The notes under the pieces: generated by a model
The model's database searches: none
Told to the model about the DNA's origin: nothing
Seen by the model: only the letters and a program-made list of their open reading frames with translations
Assembly: GCA_015680685.1 (NCBI GenBank)
Contig: MNCI01029653.1
Location: 570,367 to 634,366 of the forward strand
Direction: 5' to 3'
DNA: 64,000 nt
Origin: Gnetum montanum
Lineage: Eukaryota > Streptophyta > Gnetopsida > Gnetales > Gnetaceae
Program-made: the position numbers and the translations under genes
Shown here: positions 11,280-22,718 of the stretch, piece by piece
Layout: every line of letters starts with the position of its first letter
How positions within the stretch are numbered: the stretch's first letter is position 1

Positions 11280-12830
11280 ATGGCTTCAATTCACATGGAA
11301 GATTCTCCACAGCCATACAAAGGCAAACCCAATCAACAAATGCATGAAGGGTCAAAACCACCTGAGCCCTAATAATGCAAAGTGGTCTATAGTCATCTCT
11401 ATGAGTATGTTCCAAACTTCACCTTTATCTTGCATTAGGATGAATAGTTGTGATGGAGGGACATGGAGGGCAACATTACATTGTCACCTAATCAATCAGT
11501 TGCTACGATGCTACTCCAAACTCTCATAAAATTGGGCATCGTAGAGCTCAATGCAGAGTATGTTGTGTAGGATCATGATTTTCAAGATTATCAACCCACT
11601 GAGGCACAATAAAAGAAAGATCGACAACAAGAGATTCGCTATGAGGCATCAAAGGAAAAATAGTTCCCAAAGCCCTCATTCTTACTAGGCCAAAAGGAAT
11701 GTGAGGATTCCGTATCTAGGGTTTCTCAAAATATTGATTTTCCTCCTCTCTTCTTTGATGAAGGTAACCCTAACTAGAATTTATAGTCCACTATAAATAA
11801 CCCTAGTTTAGGGAAGAATGGGTCCCATGACCATGAGGGCTCCAAAGGAAGAAGTCAAGGCAAGAACATGGACAAAAACCATAACAAAGATAGACATGGT
11901 GATTGTGGTCATGATCAAAGGAGAGGGAATAGTAGGCATCATGCTGGTGTTGGCTCTCCTTTCTCTTCACCTTCAACATCCTCATCTTCTTCCTCCTCTA
12001 GCTTTGACCAAAGCCGTAGAGGGTAAGACCATGATGGAGGTGATCAGTGGGACAAAGATGATCATGGGGCCTGCTAGAATAGTAGAGACTAGGGGCATGG
12101 GCAATCAAGAGAGGCCTACCACTATGAACAAAGGAATAGTAAAGGGCATCATAGGCATCATGGCTATCATAGGGGCTATGACTATGATGAGCCTTTGCTT
12201 GCAACAAGAAATATGTTGAGCATTGTAGAGGCCATGAAGATTCCAACAAGGCATGTGAAAGACAATAGAATCAAACGGTTAAACATGAATGATATCTCCA
12301 AGTTCAAAGAAGGATACAATTCTGATCCAAAAAGTCATCTTCAAGCCTTTCACAATGCTTGTGTCTTGCAGAATGTTGAAAATAAATGGCAAAAACTAAA
12401 GCTATTCCCTAGGATACTTATCAGGAAGGCTAAAAGTTGGTACTGGTCCTTAGAACCAGAATTAATCAGACGATAGAGTACGATGCTTGAACTCTTCAAT
12501 GAAAAGTATTAAACATACTCCCGAGTGTCTAATTTCAGGAAGAAGATCCAAGGGTGGAGACAAGGAACACATGAATCCTTAGATGTGACCATGGCTAGAT
12601 ATTAATCTCTATTGCACAAGTGCCTAGGCCATGTCTTTTCTCAACGAGAGCAACTCCACCATATCATAGATGTGCTCAAAACAAAAATGAGGAGAACTCT
12701 TGGGGTCTATGCCCAAGGGAGACGTTCAAAACTAAGGGTCCATTAGATCCAAAGGCTAATCGAGTAGGTGGCCAAAGAAGAATGCGAGTTAAGAAAAAGA
12801 GAAAGTGTGAAAGAATACATTTTAGTTTTG
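11280..12830 (+). pseudogene. gag of Athila-type element F, truncated and decayed
   Basis: The plus-strand ATG at 11280 starts MASIHMEDSPQ. The product is homologous to the E2/E3 gag: YEYVPNFTFI (about 11403), WRDMEGNITL (about 11462), LNAEYVV (about 11550), then a charged Ser/Arg/His-rich linker. The capsid block MLSIVEAMKIPTRHVKD starts at 12216, with NDISKFKEGYNSDPKSHLQA in the same frame. RKRESVKEY (about 12793) is the last block shared with E5 gag. Gag then stops abruptly against an inverted leader, so the zinc-knuckle end is missing. Several TAG stops replace CAG. Confidence 0.8.
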
Positions 12831-12834
12831 AAGA

Positions 12835-12946
12835 AAAAAAGTGTGCTTTTACTATTATTATTATTTTTAATGATTGTGACTTTAAGGTTTGTTACAACAT
12901 CGTTGAATAATTTCACTAAGTCTTAGATAGCGTACATAGCTAACTA
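12835..12946 (-). repeat. inverted copy of the element F leader
   Basis: It is the reverse complement of 11151-11275 at about 75-80% by eye ('caacatcgttgaataatttcactaagtcttagatagcg'). It joins plus-oriented gag on the left to a minus-oriented PBS and LTR on the right, giving a head-to-head inverted structure. Confidence 0.75.
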
Positions 12947-12949
12947 AAG

Positions 12950-12967
12950 TCCCCAACAATGGCACCA
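12950..12967 (-). other. tRNA-Asp primer-binding site of the inverted LTR
   Basis: TCCCCAACAATGGCACCA corresponds to the 3' end of plant tRNA-Asp (TCCCCGGCAACGGCGCCA, from memory) with transitions only. It is followed by one A and then the LTR terminus TGATGAG, exactly as in E2, E3 and C. Confidence 0.8.
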
Positions 12968-12968
12968 A

Positions 12969-13814
12969 TGATGAGCAGTGAGTAGTCACTATGCCCAACC
13001 ATCCAAATCACTAGTATTCACTAAGCAATTTGGTCAAATTCCATAGACTTTAACTCTCTAAGTACACTAGGTCTAGGAAGTGAATCTAACGTACGTGATT
13101 GTTTCCTTCTTAAATTCACTTGTGAAGTGCAAGTGTAGGGTTAAGTGTAACTGAGGTATATGATTTTTATCATTTTATATTTATTGCTTAAATTTCCTAA
13201 GTGCTAGAAAATAAAGTAATTAAATGTTTAATTAATCTAGTAACTAACTTATATCTTAACTAATCCTAACATAAGCATCCGTTCCCACTTACCATACACA
13301 TCCTAAACCACGTTGCAACATTACTAGGTTATAAGTGTTATGCACTATTAGGATTATCAAACATTAACATATGCTCAAAATGGTCATACTTAGGTGCTTC
13401 AATTAATGATTAATTAATTAATTAATTTGATGCATTAAAGTTAATTATTTAAATAATAAATGCATTAAGTAAACATTAAGCTAATTCCAAATGTTGCAAG
13501 GTTTATGAGGAAAGGTCATGTTTATTACCAGTCACACCGAGGTGCTCAGGTACATCAATGTTTGAATAAAATTCTATATACTTTTCACTCCTATTGCAGG
13601 CACTTAGAAAATATTCTAACTATCAATTGAACAAAATGCAAGAGTTTTGCAAGGATATTAACAATGGAATGTCATAAATGTGACAAGTGAGTGTGTATCT
13701 ATAAGCAAAGATAGACACTGCATTGACAAGGTCATGTCAATGCATCAAACCACTTGTTGACATGATTGCATCGATGGGATTACATCAACACAACCTAAGG
13801 AAGATGCTTCATCA
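12969..13814 (-). repeat. inverted LTR of element F
   Basis: 846 bp from TGATGAGCAG to GCTTCATCA. It is the reverse complement of the plus-oriented LTR at 16579-17389: for example 'gcaaggtttatgaggaaaggtc...caccgaggtgctcaggtacatcaatg' at 13497 against the complementary block near 16865. Relative to the coding sequences on both sides this LTR is backwards. Confidence 0.85.
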
Positions 13815-16330
13815 CTAGACTTTGCCCTAGAAGATGTCAAAGCCCAACTTCAAAGCTCTCCCATGTGGCCCATCATCACTTCCAACAAGGAGTGGTACAT
13901 GGAAGAGACCTATCTCTTCTGGAATAATAGGCAACCAAACTCCATTGTGAAGATTAAGGACATAAGTATGTCCTACTTGGTGGAGGCCATCTCTCAGGCC
14001 CTTAGCTTGCCCAAAACTAGGGCCAATTTGGCAGAGATCCCTACACAAGTAGACCTAGAGGTCAAGAAGAAGTGGGTCCAGCAGTGCTATGCAATGGATC
14101 ACAAAGAGTATGGTGTACTCACCCCAAAATTTTTTTTGTAATTCAAGATAGTGGCCTACCACCTTAATCCAACGATGAGGCCTAGCCTGCTCTACCTGTG
14201 CATGTGCAACTTTGAGCAAAAAATTTCCTATAAAGCTCTCGTAGCTGATTTATTTGGAGATAGAGAAGTAGTTTAAAGAAAATGAACATGGGAGGAAGGC
14301 ACTCCCCTTTTTGTACCTAATCAAGAAACTATGCAATAGGGGATAGCCCGCTACTCCAATGATACATTAAGACATGCTCCTACTACCTCTTGGGTAGAAA
14401 TGATGAAAGATAAAGTCCCTGCCATAATCAAAGAAGAGGAGTAGCCACCACCACCACCCACTCATGAAGCAACATTAGAGGTATGTGCTACCATGAAGTG
14501 CATGCAAAAGCTCTAAGAATAACTCTTGTAGTAGCAGCAAGTCTATCCAAGTGGTGATCTAGCTATCTACTGACTAGCCTTAAGCCATTTGAATGAGGTA
14601 ACTCATACAATAAGCTAGTTGGAGGACATGGTGCCAACTTTCTCTACCCAATGAATGCAAGAGCTTGTGTGCTCAAATCCTAGTTTCCAAGAGGTAACAG
14701 TGTACATTCCAAGATAGTAGCATTTCCTAGAAATCTCTAAAAATGCCTCTACCTTCTCGATGCACTCTAAGAAGGGTGATGGAATAACTATCTTGGTGAT
14801 GTAGCACCAAGGGTAATAAATGGTGGCCAAGGTGATGGTAGATAGAGTGTGTGAAGCCCTTAATGTTCCTACAACATATGTGCTAGATAGTATTACACTC
14901 AGAGATGTATAGACATATGTAGGAACAACAAGTAAGAGGTTCAACATGGCTAGCATGAGGAGTTACCAGAAGAACTGGTGGAAACCTGGCAACTAATTTT
15001 GGAGGTCTTTGACCTTCTGGATGACATCACTACTATCCCATTGGTGCTATTGGAGGCAAGGGGCAAGTGAATCATCATAGAGGCTCAACTTGAAATAGCC
15101 AAAGTTGAGAATTAGCACTTGTCTACAAAGGTTGTAGAACTTAGAGCTTGCCTTGCTGATCCCATGGTACTCAACCAAGTAGTGACTAAGGATGAAGCTT
15201 TTTAGCAGCTTCAATCCAAACATAAAGAGGCTAAGTATGCAATGGAGTTGATGATCTTTAATTAGTCCTTAGCTAATGCCACCATCTACAACATTTAGAA
15301 AGACTCATTGGAGGTTTTTCGAGAGAATGTAAATCTAACTAAGGACAATCATCGACTGCATACTGTCGAGCTCCAAAAGGAGAAAATGGTTGAATATATG
15401 AGACAGTAGCAAGAGAAACTTACCAAGGTGGCAATGGACTTGAGGAGGTTGTCAATAAAGAACCATAATCTCTTGGAGGAGGTCCATGCCCTTCACCAGA
15501 GGTTTACAATTGAAATCACCACCTAGAATAACAAGGCCCTTAAATTCAAAAGGGTCAAAAACCATTATAGGGACTAAGTTAGCTTATAGAAGAAGATGAA
15601 TGAAAAAAAATTAAACTAGTGAAGGAAAAGATGAATGAGGCCCTCTAGTAGCTCCAACAAGGAGGTGACACATGGTAGCCTATCTTTGATAGGTTGAACA
15701 TACATAACAAAAGTAAAATCCACCTCAAGGAGCTACAAATTGAGGAGATGACCAAATACATGGAGCTTACCAACCTCTGCTATGAAAACTTAGCAATGTT
15801 GATTGTCAAAAGGCCAAGGTCATATTTGGAGAAGCAGGAGGCAAGCTCATACCTATTGTATGAGGCCAAGTTCAAGCACCATAAGGAGAAAAATTAGAAG
15901 CTTGAAATGGTGGCTACTGAACTCAATGTTCCCAAGTAGTGCTTCACTGATTAGAGATTAGAAGCTGAGAACTTGGCCCAAAGGATGAATGACTACCAAG
16001 AGCTATAGAATGCTATCAAGACACTTGATGTTGAATGGAAGTAATTCCTAGCTTAGTTCATTAATGTGAAGGAGTTATTCCCTACAATGTCCTATTCATG
16101 AGATATTCCCATATTGGCCCACATTGGTGATGCCGTGAGGACTGTGTATGATACCCAGAGTAAGGAGGAGAAGATGAAAGCATTGCTGGATGCTTTTCAT
16201 CTTCCACTAGTAGTCACAACTATAGTTGGACAACCACAACCATAGCCTCAACCACAATAATCACATGCATTAGAGGCAGGATAAGGTCCTTTAGCACCTC
16301 AGAACCTGCACTGCCTAGGACCATTTGATT
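13815..16330 (+). pseudogene. ORF-X: long unrecognised coiled-coil protein, riddled with TAG
   Basis: A plus-strand reading starts right after the inverted LTR: MWPIITSNKEWYMEETYLFW at 13863, a globular first part up to about 14280 (a T8 run near 14131 breaks the frame), and a Pro/Gln-rich linker near 14440. From about 15000 to 16180 follows a long Leu/Glu/Lys-rich, heptad-like part (LEEVHALHQRFTIE at 15474; HLKELQIEEMTKYMELTNLC at 15721). The tail is Gln/Pro-rich (about 16220-16260). Most interruptions are TAG where CAG would fit. No gag, RT or integrase motif is seen. It may be an accessory or captured gene. Resemblance to plant mobile-domain proteins was considered but not established. Confidence 0.6.
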
Positions 16331-16559
16331 TTCTTACTCATCTTCAAGCCACCATAGGAGTTGTGCTATCAATTTTGTCATGGTGTTTAGTTTGATTGTC
16401 ATGAATACCAAATTTTGTAAAGATTATAAATCTATACAATTGGGCACTTAGTGTTTGTTTAAGTCATTTTGTGTAGTAATTAGTTAGTTAATAACCCCAT
16501 ACCTTCCCAAAATTTTGTAAAGAACTTGTTCCTCCTTTTGTTCACTCAAGGACATGTTT

Positions 16560-16578
16560 TCATTTAATTATCAGGGTA
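16560..16578 (+). other. polypurine-tract region of element F
   Basis: TTTTCATTTAATTATCAGGGTA directly precedes the LTR start and matches the E3/E5 context 'ttttcattcagtc(a/g)tgggggta', but with a shorter purine run. It fixes the orientation of ORF-X and the 3' LTR as plus. Confidence 0.6.
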
Positions 16579-17389
16579 TGATGAGTCATCATCATTTGCC
16601 TACGTCGATAGGATCCCGTTGTTTTCCTATGTCAACACGATCCCATCGACACGATTGCATCAATGCATGGATTGCTATGTTGATGCATATGCATTGACAT
16701 AGTGTCTTGTTTTACTTATAAATACACACTCACCATCCGAATTTATGGCATCCATTCATTAATTACTATCAAAACTCTTACATTTTTATCTTCCCAGAGT
16801 TAGAATATTTTCTAATCTCCTGTAGTAGAAGCAAGATGTGTACAAATATTTATTTGAGCATTGATGTACCTAAGCACCTTGGTGTAATCAGCAATAAAGA
16901 AGAGCTTTCTTCATAAACCTTGTAGCACTTGGACTTAGCTTAATGTTTATGTAATGCATTTCTTACTCATGTGATTTACTTTAATGCATTTAATTAGTTA
17001 ATTTATAATGGATAATTAATACACATACGTACAACCATCTTGAGCATATAATTAACACTTGGTAATCCTAGTAGCACTTAACACTTAGTAACCTAGTAGT
17101 GTTGTAACATGTTTAGGATGTGTATAGTAGAGGGGAATGGATACTTATGTTAGGAATAGCTAAGCAATAGTTAGTTATTAGATTAATTCAACATTTAATT
17201 ACTTCATTTTTAACACTTAACCATATCTTTGCACTTCACAATTGAAACTAAGAAGATGACAATCACATTCGTTAGATTTACTATGTAGACCCAATGTACT
17301 TAGAGAGCTAAAGTCTGTGAAATTCGACCAGATCACTTAGTGAATGCTAGTGATTCATATAGTTGTGCATAGGGACTACTTGCTATTCA
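16579..17389 (+). repeat. 3' LTR of element F
   Basis: 811 bp, from TGATGAGTCATC to TTGCTATTCATCA. It has TATAAATA at 16717-16724 and the family-wide blocks (tRNA-Asp-type LTR terminus, 'gatgtacctaagcacc', 'ggaatggatacttatgttagg'). Its sequence is diverged from the E2/E3/E5 LTRs but collinear with them. It abuts the broken end of the LINE at 17390. Confidence 0.85.
16717..16724 (+). promoter_or_regulatory. TATA box of the F LTR
   Basis: ACTTATAAATACACAC in plus orientation, in the same LTR position as the TATAAATA boxes of E2, E3 and E5. Confidence 0.6.
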
Positions 17390-18000
17390 TCAATTAAAAA
17401 AATGAGAAAATGAGTCTTCACTTATATAATAAGGACATTAAGGAGAAACATTTCTTATATATTTAAGACAAGTGTTAATATGAAGACCTTGATGAATAAG
17501 ACACTATAAAAAATATGAATTTTAGAAAATGTAGGAGCTCTCCAAATATCTTTCATTTTTCTCATCAAATAGTGTGATGATAATTGCATTTTCTAGGCCT
17601 TATTGAATTTTCTATTAATAAAATCATTATTTGTAATAATCTCATAAATAACTTTCAAATTAAAAGGAAAAACATATCTGCCATCCTTCTAAAAGATATC
17701 TTGAAAAACGTGATGTGAATTATTAACTTTAAATAAATTTTTAAAAGTCTTTTTCTTATTTCTACTCAAACCATAGAGGTTAGAAGTTTCATTCTAAGTA
17801 AGCCACCTATCATGCATATATAGACAAGAAACTATAGTGATACCGAATATGCTCCAAGTGGTACATAATCTAGATACATTAGTAGCCTAAGCTCCTTCAT
17901 TAAAAGGAAGCTACCATGGGTTAATTTGCTTAAGTATATATTCTAAAACTATAATATGATTGTAGTTCCAATATTTACTAAGCTTGCACCATGTCTTTCA
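17390..18000 (-). pseudogene. LINE zf-RVT (C-terminal) domain, decayed
   Basis: The minus strand reads the C-terminal zinc-binding domain that follows RT in plant L1-type LINEs: a stretch around FSKIHIFYSVLFIKVFI (about 17500), CLKYIRNVSP*CPYY and SFSHFF at the very left end. The LINE stops abruptly at 17390 against the F LTR, with no poly(A) visible, so its 3' end is lost. Confidence 0.65.
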
Positions 18001-19750
18001 AATTTGGTTAAGAATTGAAGAACCAAGAATAGAAATGGCCTAAGAAAAAGAAAGATGAAGAAAGTTATTAGAAGATCAACTATTATCATTCTTAGGTTTT
18101 CCTAGCATAATTCTATTTCTTAAAAGGTGTATCCAAACATCATTTTCATGAATGTACTTTGCAAATCATTTTGCTACAAGAGAAATAACCTAGTTTAATA
18201 AGGCTAAGTCCTCCATCTTTCTTACTGCTAGTGCAAATATCTCAAGCAACTCTAAAAAACATTTTCTATGTTGCTTAGCAAACCAAAGAAACTAATGAAT
18301 AATATGATCAATTCTATTATAAAAAATTTTAAAAGGAGCCCAACAACTAGAATAATAAACATGAGTTGATTGAAGCATGTGCTCAATAACTAAAGTTTTG
18401 TCAACAAGGGTAAGCTTTTTTTATTTTCATTTATCAAGATTCTGTTTAATTTTATCAACCATATAATTCCATAAAATAGTAAGATGAGGCTCAAAAGAAA
18501 AATGTATTCCTAAAATTTTGAGGATAAAATCCTTTTTTAAGAATTTCCAAGGATTGAGAGTAACCCACTCATCAATATTGTGATTACAATAAATGATAGA
18601 TTTTTGCTAATTGATCCAAGAGGTAAATAACATGCAGTAACCCTTGACTCTAGCTAAAAGAGTATTGATATGTTGCAGATAATTGGTGATAATACAAAAA
18701 GAATAATTTTCAAAGTGCCTGTTAAGTAATTGCATATTTTGATCATCAGTTGAAATTCCCTTAATGATATTCCTTTATAGATTATAATGCAAATTATGTA
18801 AAAGAAAGTTTGCACCAATAATAATAAAAAAAATAGGGAGCTAGAAGACAACATTAACAAACTAACCATTGAAGAGAAAAGGATGAACTTAATCTAAAAT
18901 TAGTAGCAACCTAAGTAGTAGCATTAATGAGTAGGGTGATAAGACTAATAAACTAAACACCAAATCCTAGTTTATAGGGACAAGAAATAATGAAATTTTA
19001 TTCAATCATGTCATAAGATTTAGCATAATATAACTTAATAAAAGCAATGTCTTGTTTAGTATAATAAACCAACTTCATTCCCTCCCAAGCTATAATAACA
19101 TTAATTAAAATGTCTATCTTTAACAAAACTAGTCTACTTTGGTCTAATGATATCTTTAATAATCTTTTAAATTTGGCAAGCCATGCATTTAGCTAAAATT
19201 TTATAAGTATTATTAAGAAGAGTAATATGTCTCCAATTACTAATATGTTAAAGATCTCCATTCTTATAAAAAATATGAATTCTATCTTTATTATTTTTAC
19301 CAAGAGAAACTTTTCTAATAGCTTCTTAGAAAACATAACAAAGATCATCTCCAATGATGTTCCAATGCTTTTTTAAAAAATTCAATAGAAAACCACCAAA
19401 ACTTAGAGCTTTACCATTTGCTAAACTAAAGGCCACTACTTTGATTTCTTTTGTTTTAATTTCTGCTTCAAGAATAGTATTAATAGTCTCAGAATCTTTA
19501 ATGATGGAATCATTTATATAAAGTGATTCTAGTTGAGGTACTTGATCCTTTTCTTTTATAAATTTAAATTCTTGTAAGGTTCATCCTTAATTTTTATCCA
19601 ACCTATGTGAATTTTAGTGAGAGCACTTTTAGTTTCAAAAGCATTTCAAAATTGTTTAGCATAATGAGAATTTAGCCTGTGCTTTTAAATTTCAAAATCA
19701 AAGATATTCTGATTTAAAAGAATCTGCATTTTCTTCACAAATTCTACTAG
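18000..19750 (-). pseudogene. LINE reverse transcriptase, decayed
   Basis: Minus-strand reading has plant L1-type RT blocks in order. IKLYYAKSYDMIE (about 19050) corresponds to the K.D..KAYD..EW block. The FFIIIGANFLLHNL and IIKGIS blocks lie near 18770-18820. RHFENYSFCI at about 18710 occupies the place of the catalytic HFADDT..., with both Asp lost. INQQKSIIYC (about 18600), LKILGIHFSFEPHLTILWNY (about 18510) and LTLVDKTLVIEHMLQSTHVY (about 18390) follow. Low GC and many stops show an old copy. Confidence 0.8.
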
Positions 19751-19899
19751 ATGTTATTCAACTTGACACTTGTGTTTAGCTAATTGCTTTCCAAACTATT
19801 AGGAATAATTTCTGACTCTACAAGGAGTTTATTACTGCTAGTCAATCCAACCAATATCACTAGTAGGCTTTGTTTTGACATTTCATAAATAATTCAAAA

Positions 19900-20715
19900 T
19901 ATTTTTCCCACTAGGTTATATAAACATATTAGCATTCACTTGAAAAAGCTTATGTTTTCAAAAGAATCAAGAATTAATTCCAAAGAAAAAAATGCTAATT
20001 AGAGAATGATTCTACAAAGTAGCATCTCTATGCACTTCTACTTTTCCTATGGGCTTCCAAAAGGGAACATTAGATGTGTACAATCTATTAAGTCAATGAT
20101 AAATTCTATCATTTCCTTATTGATAATTACACCAAGAATATTGCTTCTTATTCAAATGAAATGAAAATAAAGAGCTACTAACATTAGAAAGAAAATATTT
20201 TTCTTTATAGTTGCACCAAATCTTCTTTTTCTTAAGAATACATATTAGGAGGAAGACCACTAAGTTTATCTAAATGACTTTCAACTATATTGAAATCCCT
20301 TTCAATAATCCAAGGAACTTGAGGCAAAGATAGAAAATATTTCTAAACCTCTAATTTCTCTTTTCAATTATTAGGAGTATAAATATTATAGAGTCCAAAG
20401 TTATCTTTTTCACTATGATAAGCAATCCAAATAACTCTTTCATAATTGTCAAAACCAAAATTCAAAACTTTTCCAATCCAATTTTTATTAACAAAAATAG
20501 TAACACATCCTTTACTAACTTCATGAGTAGTAGAAAAAAATAATGGAGTCTTTTAAAATGCAATTACTAACAAAACTAATATCATGAGCTAAAATCTTAA
20601 TTTCTTGTAGGAAAAGCAAATCTAAAGATGAATGCTGAGTTGAAAGATACTTCTTAACAATCTTTGCTTGGGACCTATCAGAAAGGCCCCAAAGATTCCA
20701 TGATAAAACTAACAT
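19900..20715 (-). pseudogene. LINE apurinic endonuclease domain, decayed
   Basis: The minus-strand ORF at 20715 begins MLVLSWNLWGLSDRSQAKIV and continues to LLFLQEIKI. This is the start of ORF2 with the S-W-N-x-x-G and L-Q-E-x-K motifs of the APE-type endonuclease, which nicks target DNA for target-primed reverse transcription. Downstream fragments (VTIFVNKNWIGKVLNF near 20480; WIAYHSEKDNFGLYNIY near 20420) extend the domain toward RT. Confidence 0.8.
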
Positions 20716-21089
20716 TGAGATATAGGTGAGGAGTTCCCCATTCTTAATTTTTAAAGCTCAACATTTATCTCACAATCCATGTTACTAATAAATGAAAAAG
20801 CATTGTCTAATAAAAAAAATTGGAATAATAGTAGAAGTAGAAAGAGAAGGAGATACCTTTAGGGTTATTAAATTAAAAGCAGTATGTGTAGGCCTCTGCT
20901 TTTACTATTGCAATGAGTGAAATCCATCTACATCAATATTTCCATTACTAGTCCAACTGAAAATATCTTTTTTTTTTCTCAAGAGAAATTCTTTTTAAAT
21001 ATTAGGAGTTTACTAACACCTTTAAAATTAAAAGAATTAGTAAAAGATTGAGAACTTATTAACAAAGATTTTATTTGTGGCTATTGAAA

Positions 21090-21276
21090 ACTACCATTAT
21101 TTACCTTTTCTAAAAATTATTATTTCTTTTCCTCAAGAACAACTTTTTCATTGTGAATTGGACAAATTTCAATAACATGGCCTTCATAATGATAATAGCT
21201 ACAACATCCTTGTGAATTATAATATGTAATATTTGGGGAAAAACATTGATTACCAACCTTGAGTTTTAATTCTATC
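21090..21276 (-). pseudogene. LINE ORF1 C-terminal part with broken zinc knuckle
   Basis: Minus strand: KLKVGNQCFSPNITYYNSQG, then CCSYYHYEGHVIEICPIH. This is a CX2CX4HX4C knuckle whose second Cys is Tyr (TGT/C to TAT). It belongs to the same ORF1 as the DUF4283-like piece at 34241-34423; element C split them. Confidence 0.65.
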
Positions 21277-21281
21277 TTCTT

Positions 21282-22061
21282 TCATGAGTATCAAGGTACC
21301 CCTACACCCAACCATATAAATCACAAGTGTTCACACACAATCCAGTCGAATTCTGTGGATGGAACTAGTTGTGGTATCTACATCGTTAGGCTTTGATCAT
21401 AGTTCATTGTCTTCCCACTTGGACTAATGGTAGCTTTGTCATGTATGGTTTAGTCAAAAGTGAGGCATATGATTTGTCTAATTCTATGCTTCTCCTAATG
21501 ATGCTAAAGAGATAAATTAACTAAGCTAATGAACAGTGGAAAATAAGATCTAAACTAACCTAGCTAGCCTAACACAAGTACCTATTCCACTTTCCTAAAC
21601 ACATCCCGAACACATATAGTGCTGCTGGGCTACCAAACATTAAGTGTTGATGGGTTACCAAACACTATATGTATGCTTGAAGCGATCGCGCTTATGTTCA
21701 TTAACAACTAGAAAGTAATTGCTTAATTTAAATGCATTAAAGTAAAGTGCATTAAAGGAAACATTAATCTATTCTCAGTGCTGCAAGGATTATCAAAAGA
21801 GTTTGTTTTTATTCTTGTCACATTGCTGCACTTAGGTACATTAGTGTTTGAACAAAGATCCATACACACTCCAACTCCTATTGTGGGCACTCAGAACATA
21901 TTCTAACTCTAGAAAAAATAAACTACAAGAGCATTGCTAGTTTGACTAAAACTAATGAAAAATTAATGCCAAATCAGGAGCCTAGGCGCTATATTTATAG
22001 GCCAATGTATACTCCCTAACATCGAATACCTAATATCAAGGCCTTTTTTTCAAAGCTTTGT
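21282..22061 (-). repeat. 3' LTR of element C, left part (interrupted by E2)
   Basis: Collinear with the C 5' LTR at 33160-34071 ('ggaactagttgtggtatctacatc', 'acctagctagcctaac', 'cactatatgtatgcttgaag'). It starts TCATGAGTATCAAGG (TG worn to TC), preceded by TTCTT, the target duplication. A TATA-like 'tatatttata' lies near 21991. The last ~37 bp of the LTR resume at 28618 after E2. Confidence 0.85.
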
Positions 22062-22718
22062 TGATGAGTGGCGAGGTACCCCTACACTCAACCATACGAA
22101 TACGAGCGTTACATGCATGATCTGGTCGAACTCTGTAGACTAAGTGCTTACACGCCTTATGGAACACCTAAGGTTAATCAATCGTTGTCCTCCCAAGCTT
22201 ACTTGTATTTTTCACGGTTGTATGGTTAAGTAAGCTTGAGGCATGTGATTTTTATATATTTTATGTTTTTATCGCCTATGCTAAGAGATGAAAGGGTGAA
22301 GAGGCTAAGTAACTAACTTTAACTAACTAAGCCTTAATTACCCTAGCATCAGTATCTGTTCCCACTTATTGTTTCACACCTTGAATCAATACAATGCTGC
22401 TAAGATTACCAAATGCTACTCGTTACTGGGATTACCAAGCATAACGCACGTGCTCGAAGTGGTCGTACTGAATGCACTTAACTATGAGAGTTGAGGGTTG
22501 AGAGAGATTAAGTCCTTAAGAAAGCATTTAAACATTTCAAAATAATTAAATTCCTATTTAGCTTAGTCCATGCACTGCAAGGTTTATCCAAAATTTTGTC
22601 TTTATTGCCATACACAATTGTGTGCTCAGGTACAGAATTTCTCAAATAAAGATCCGTTCACTTTGGGACTCCTACTATGGACACATGGAAATTATTCTAA
22701 CTCTGAAATGGAAAAATG
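22062..22718 (-). repeat. 3' LTR of E2, cut by the N run
   Basis: Begins TGATGAGTGGCGAGGTACC and matches the 5' LTR at 28053 closely from 'ttgaatcaatacaatgctgctaagattacc' onward. The U3 part is lost in the gap. Confidence 0.85.

Noticed and set aside
11818-12219. 133-codon Met-rich plus ORF beginning MGPMTMRAPK
   Set aside because: Wrong-frame reading of the charged gag linker; the family frame gives a Ser/Arg/His-rich product.
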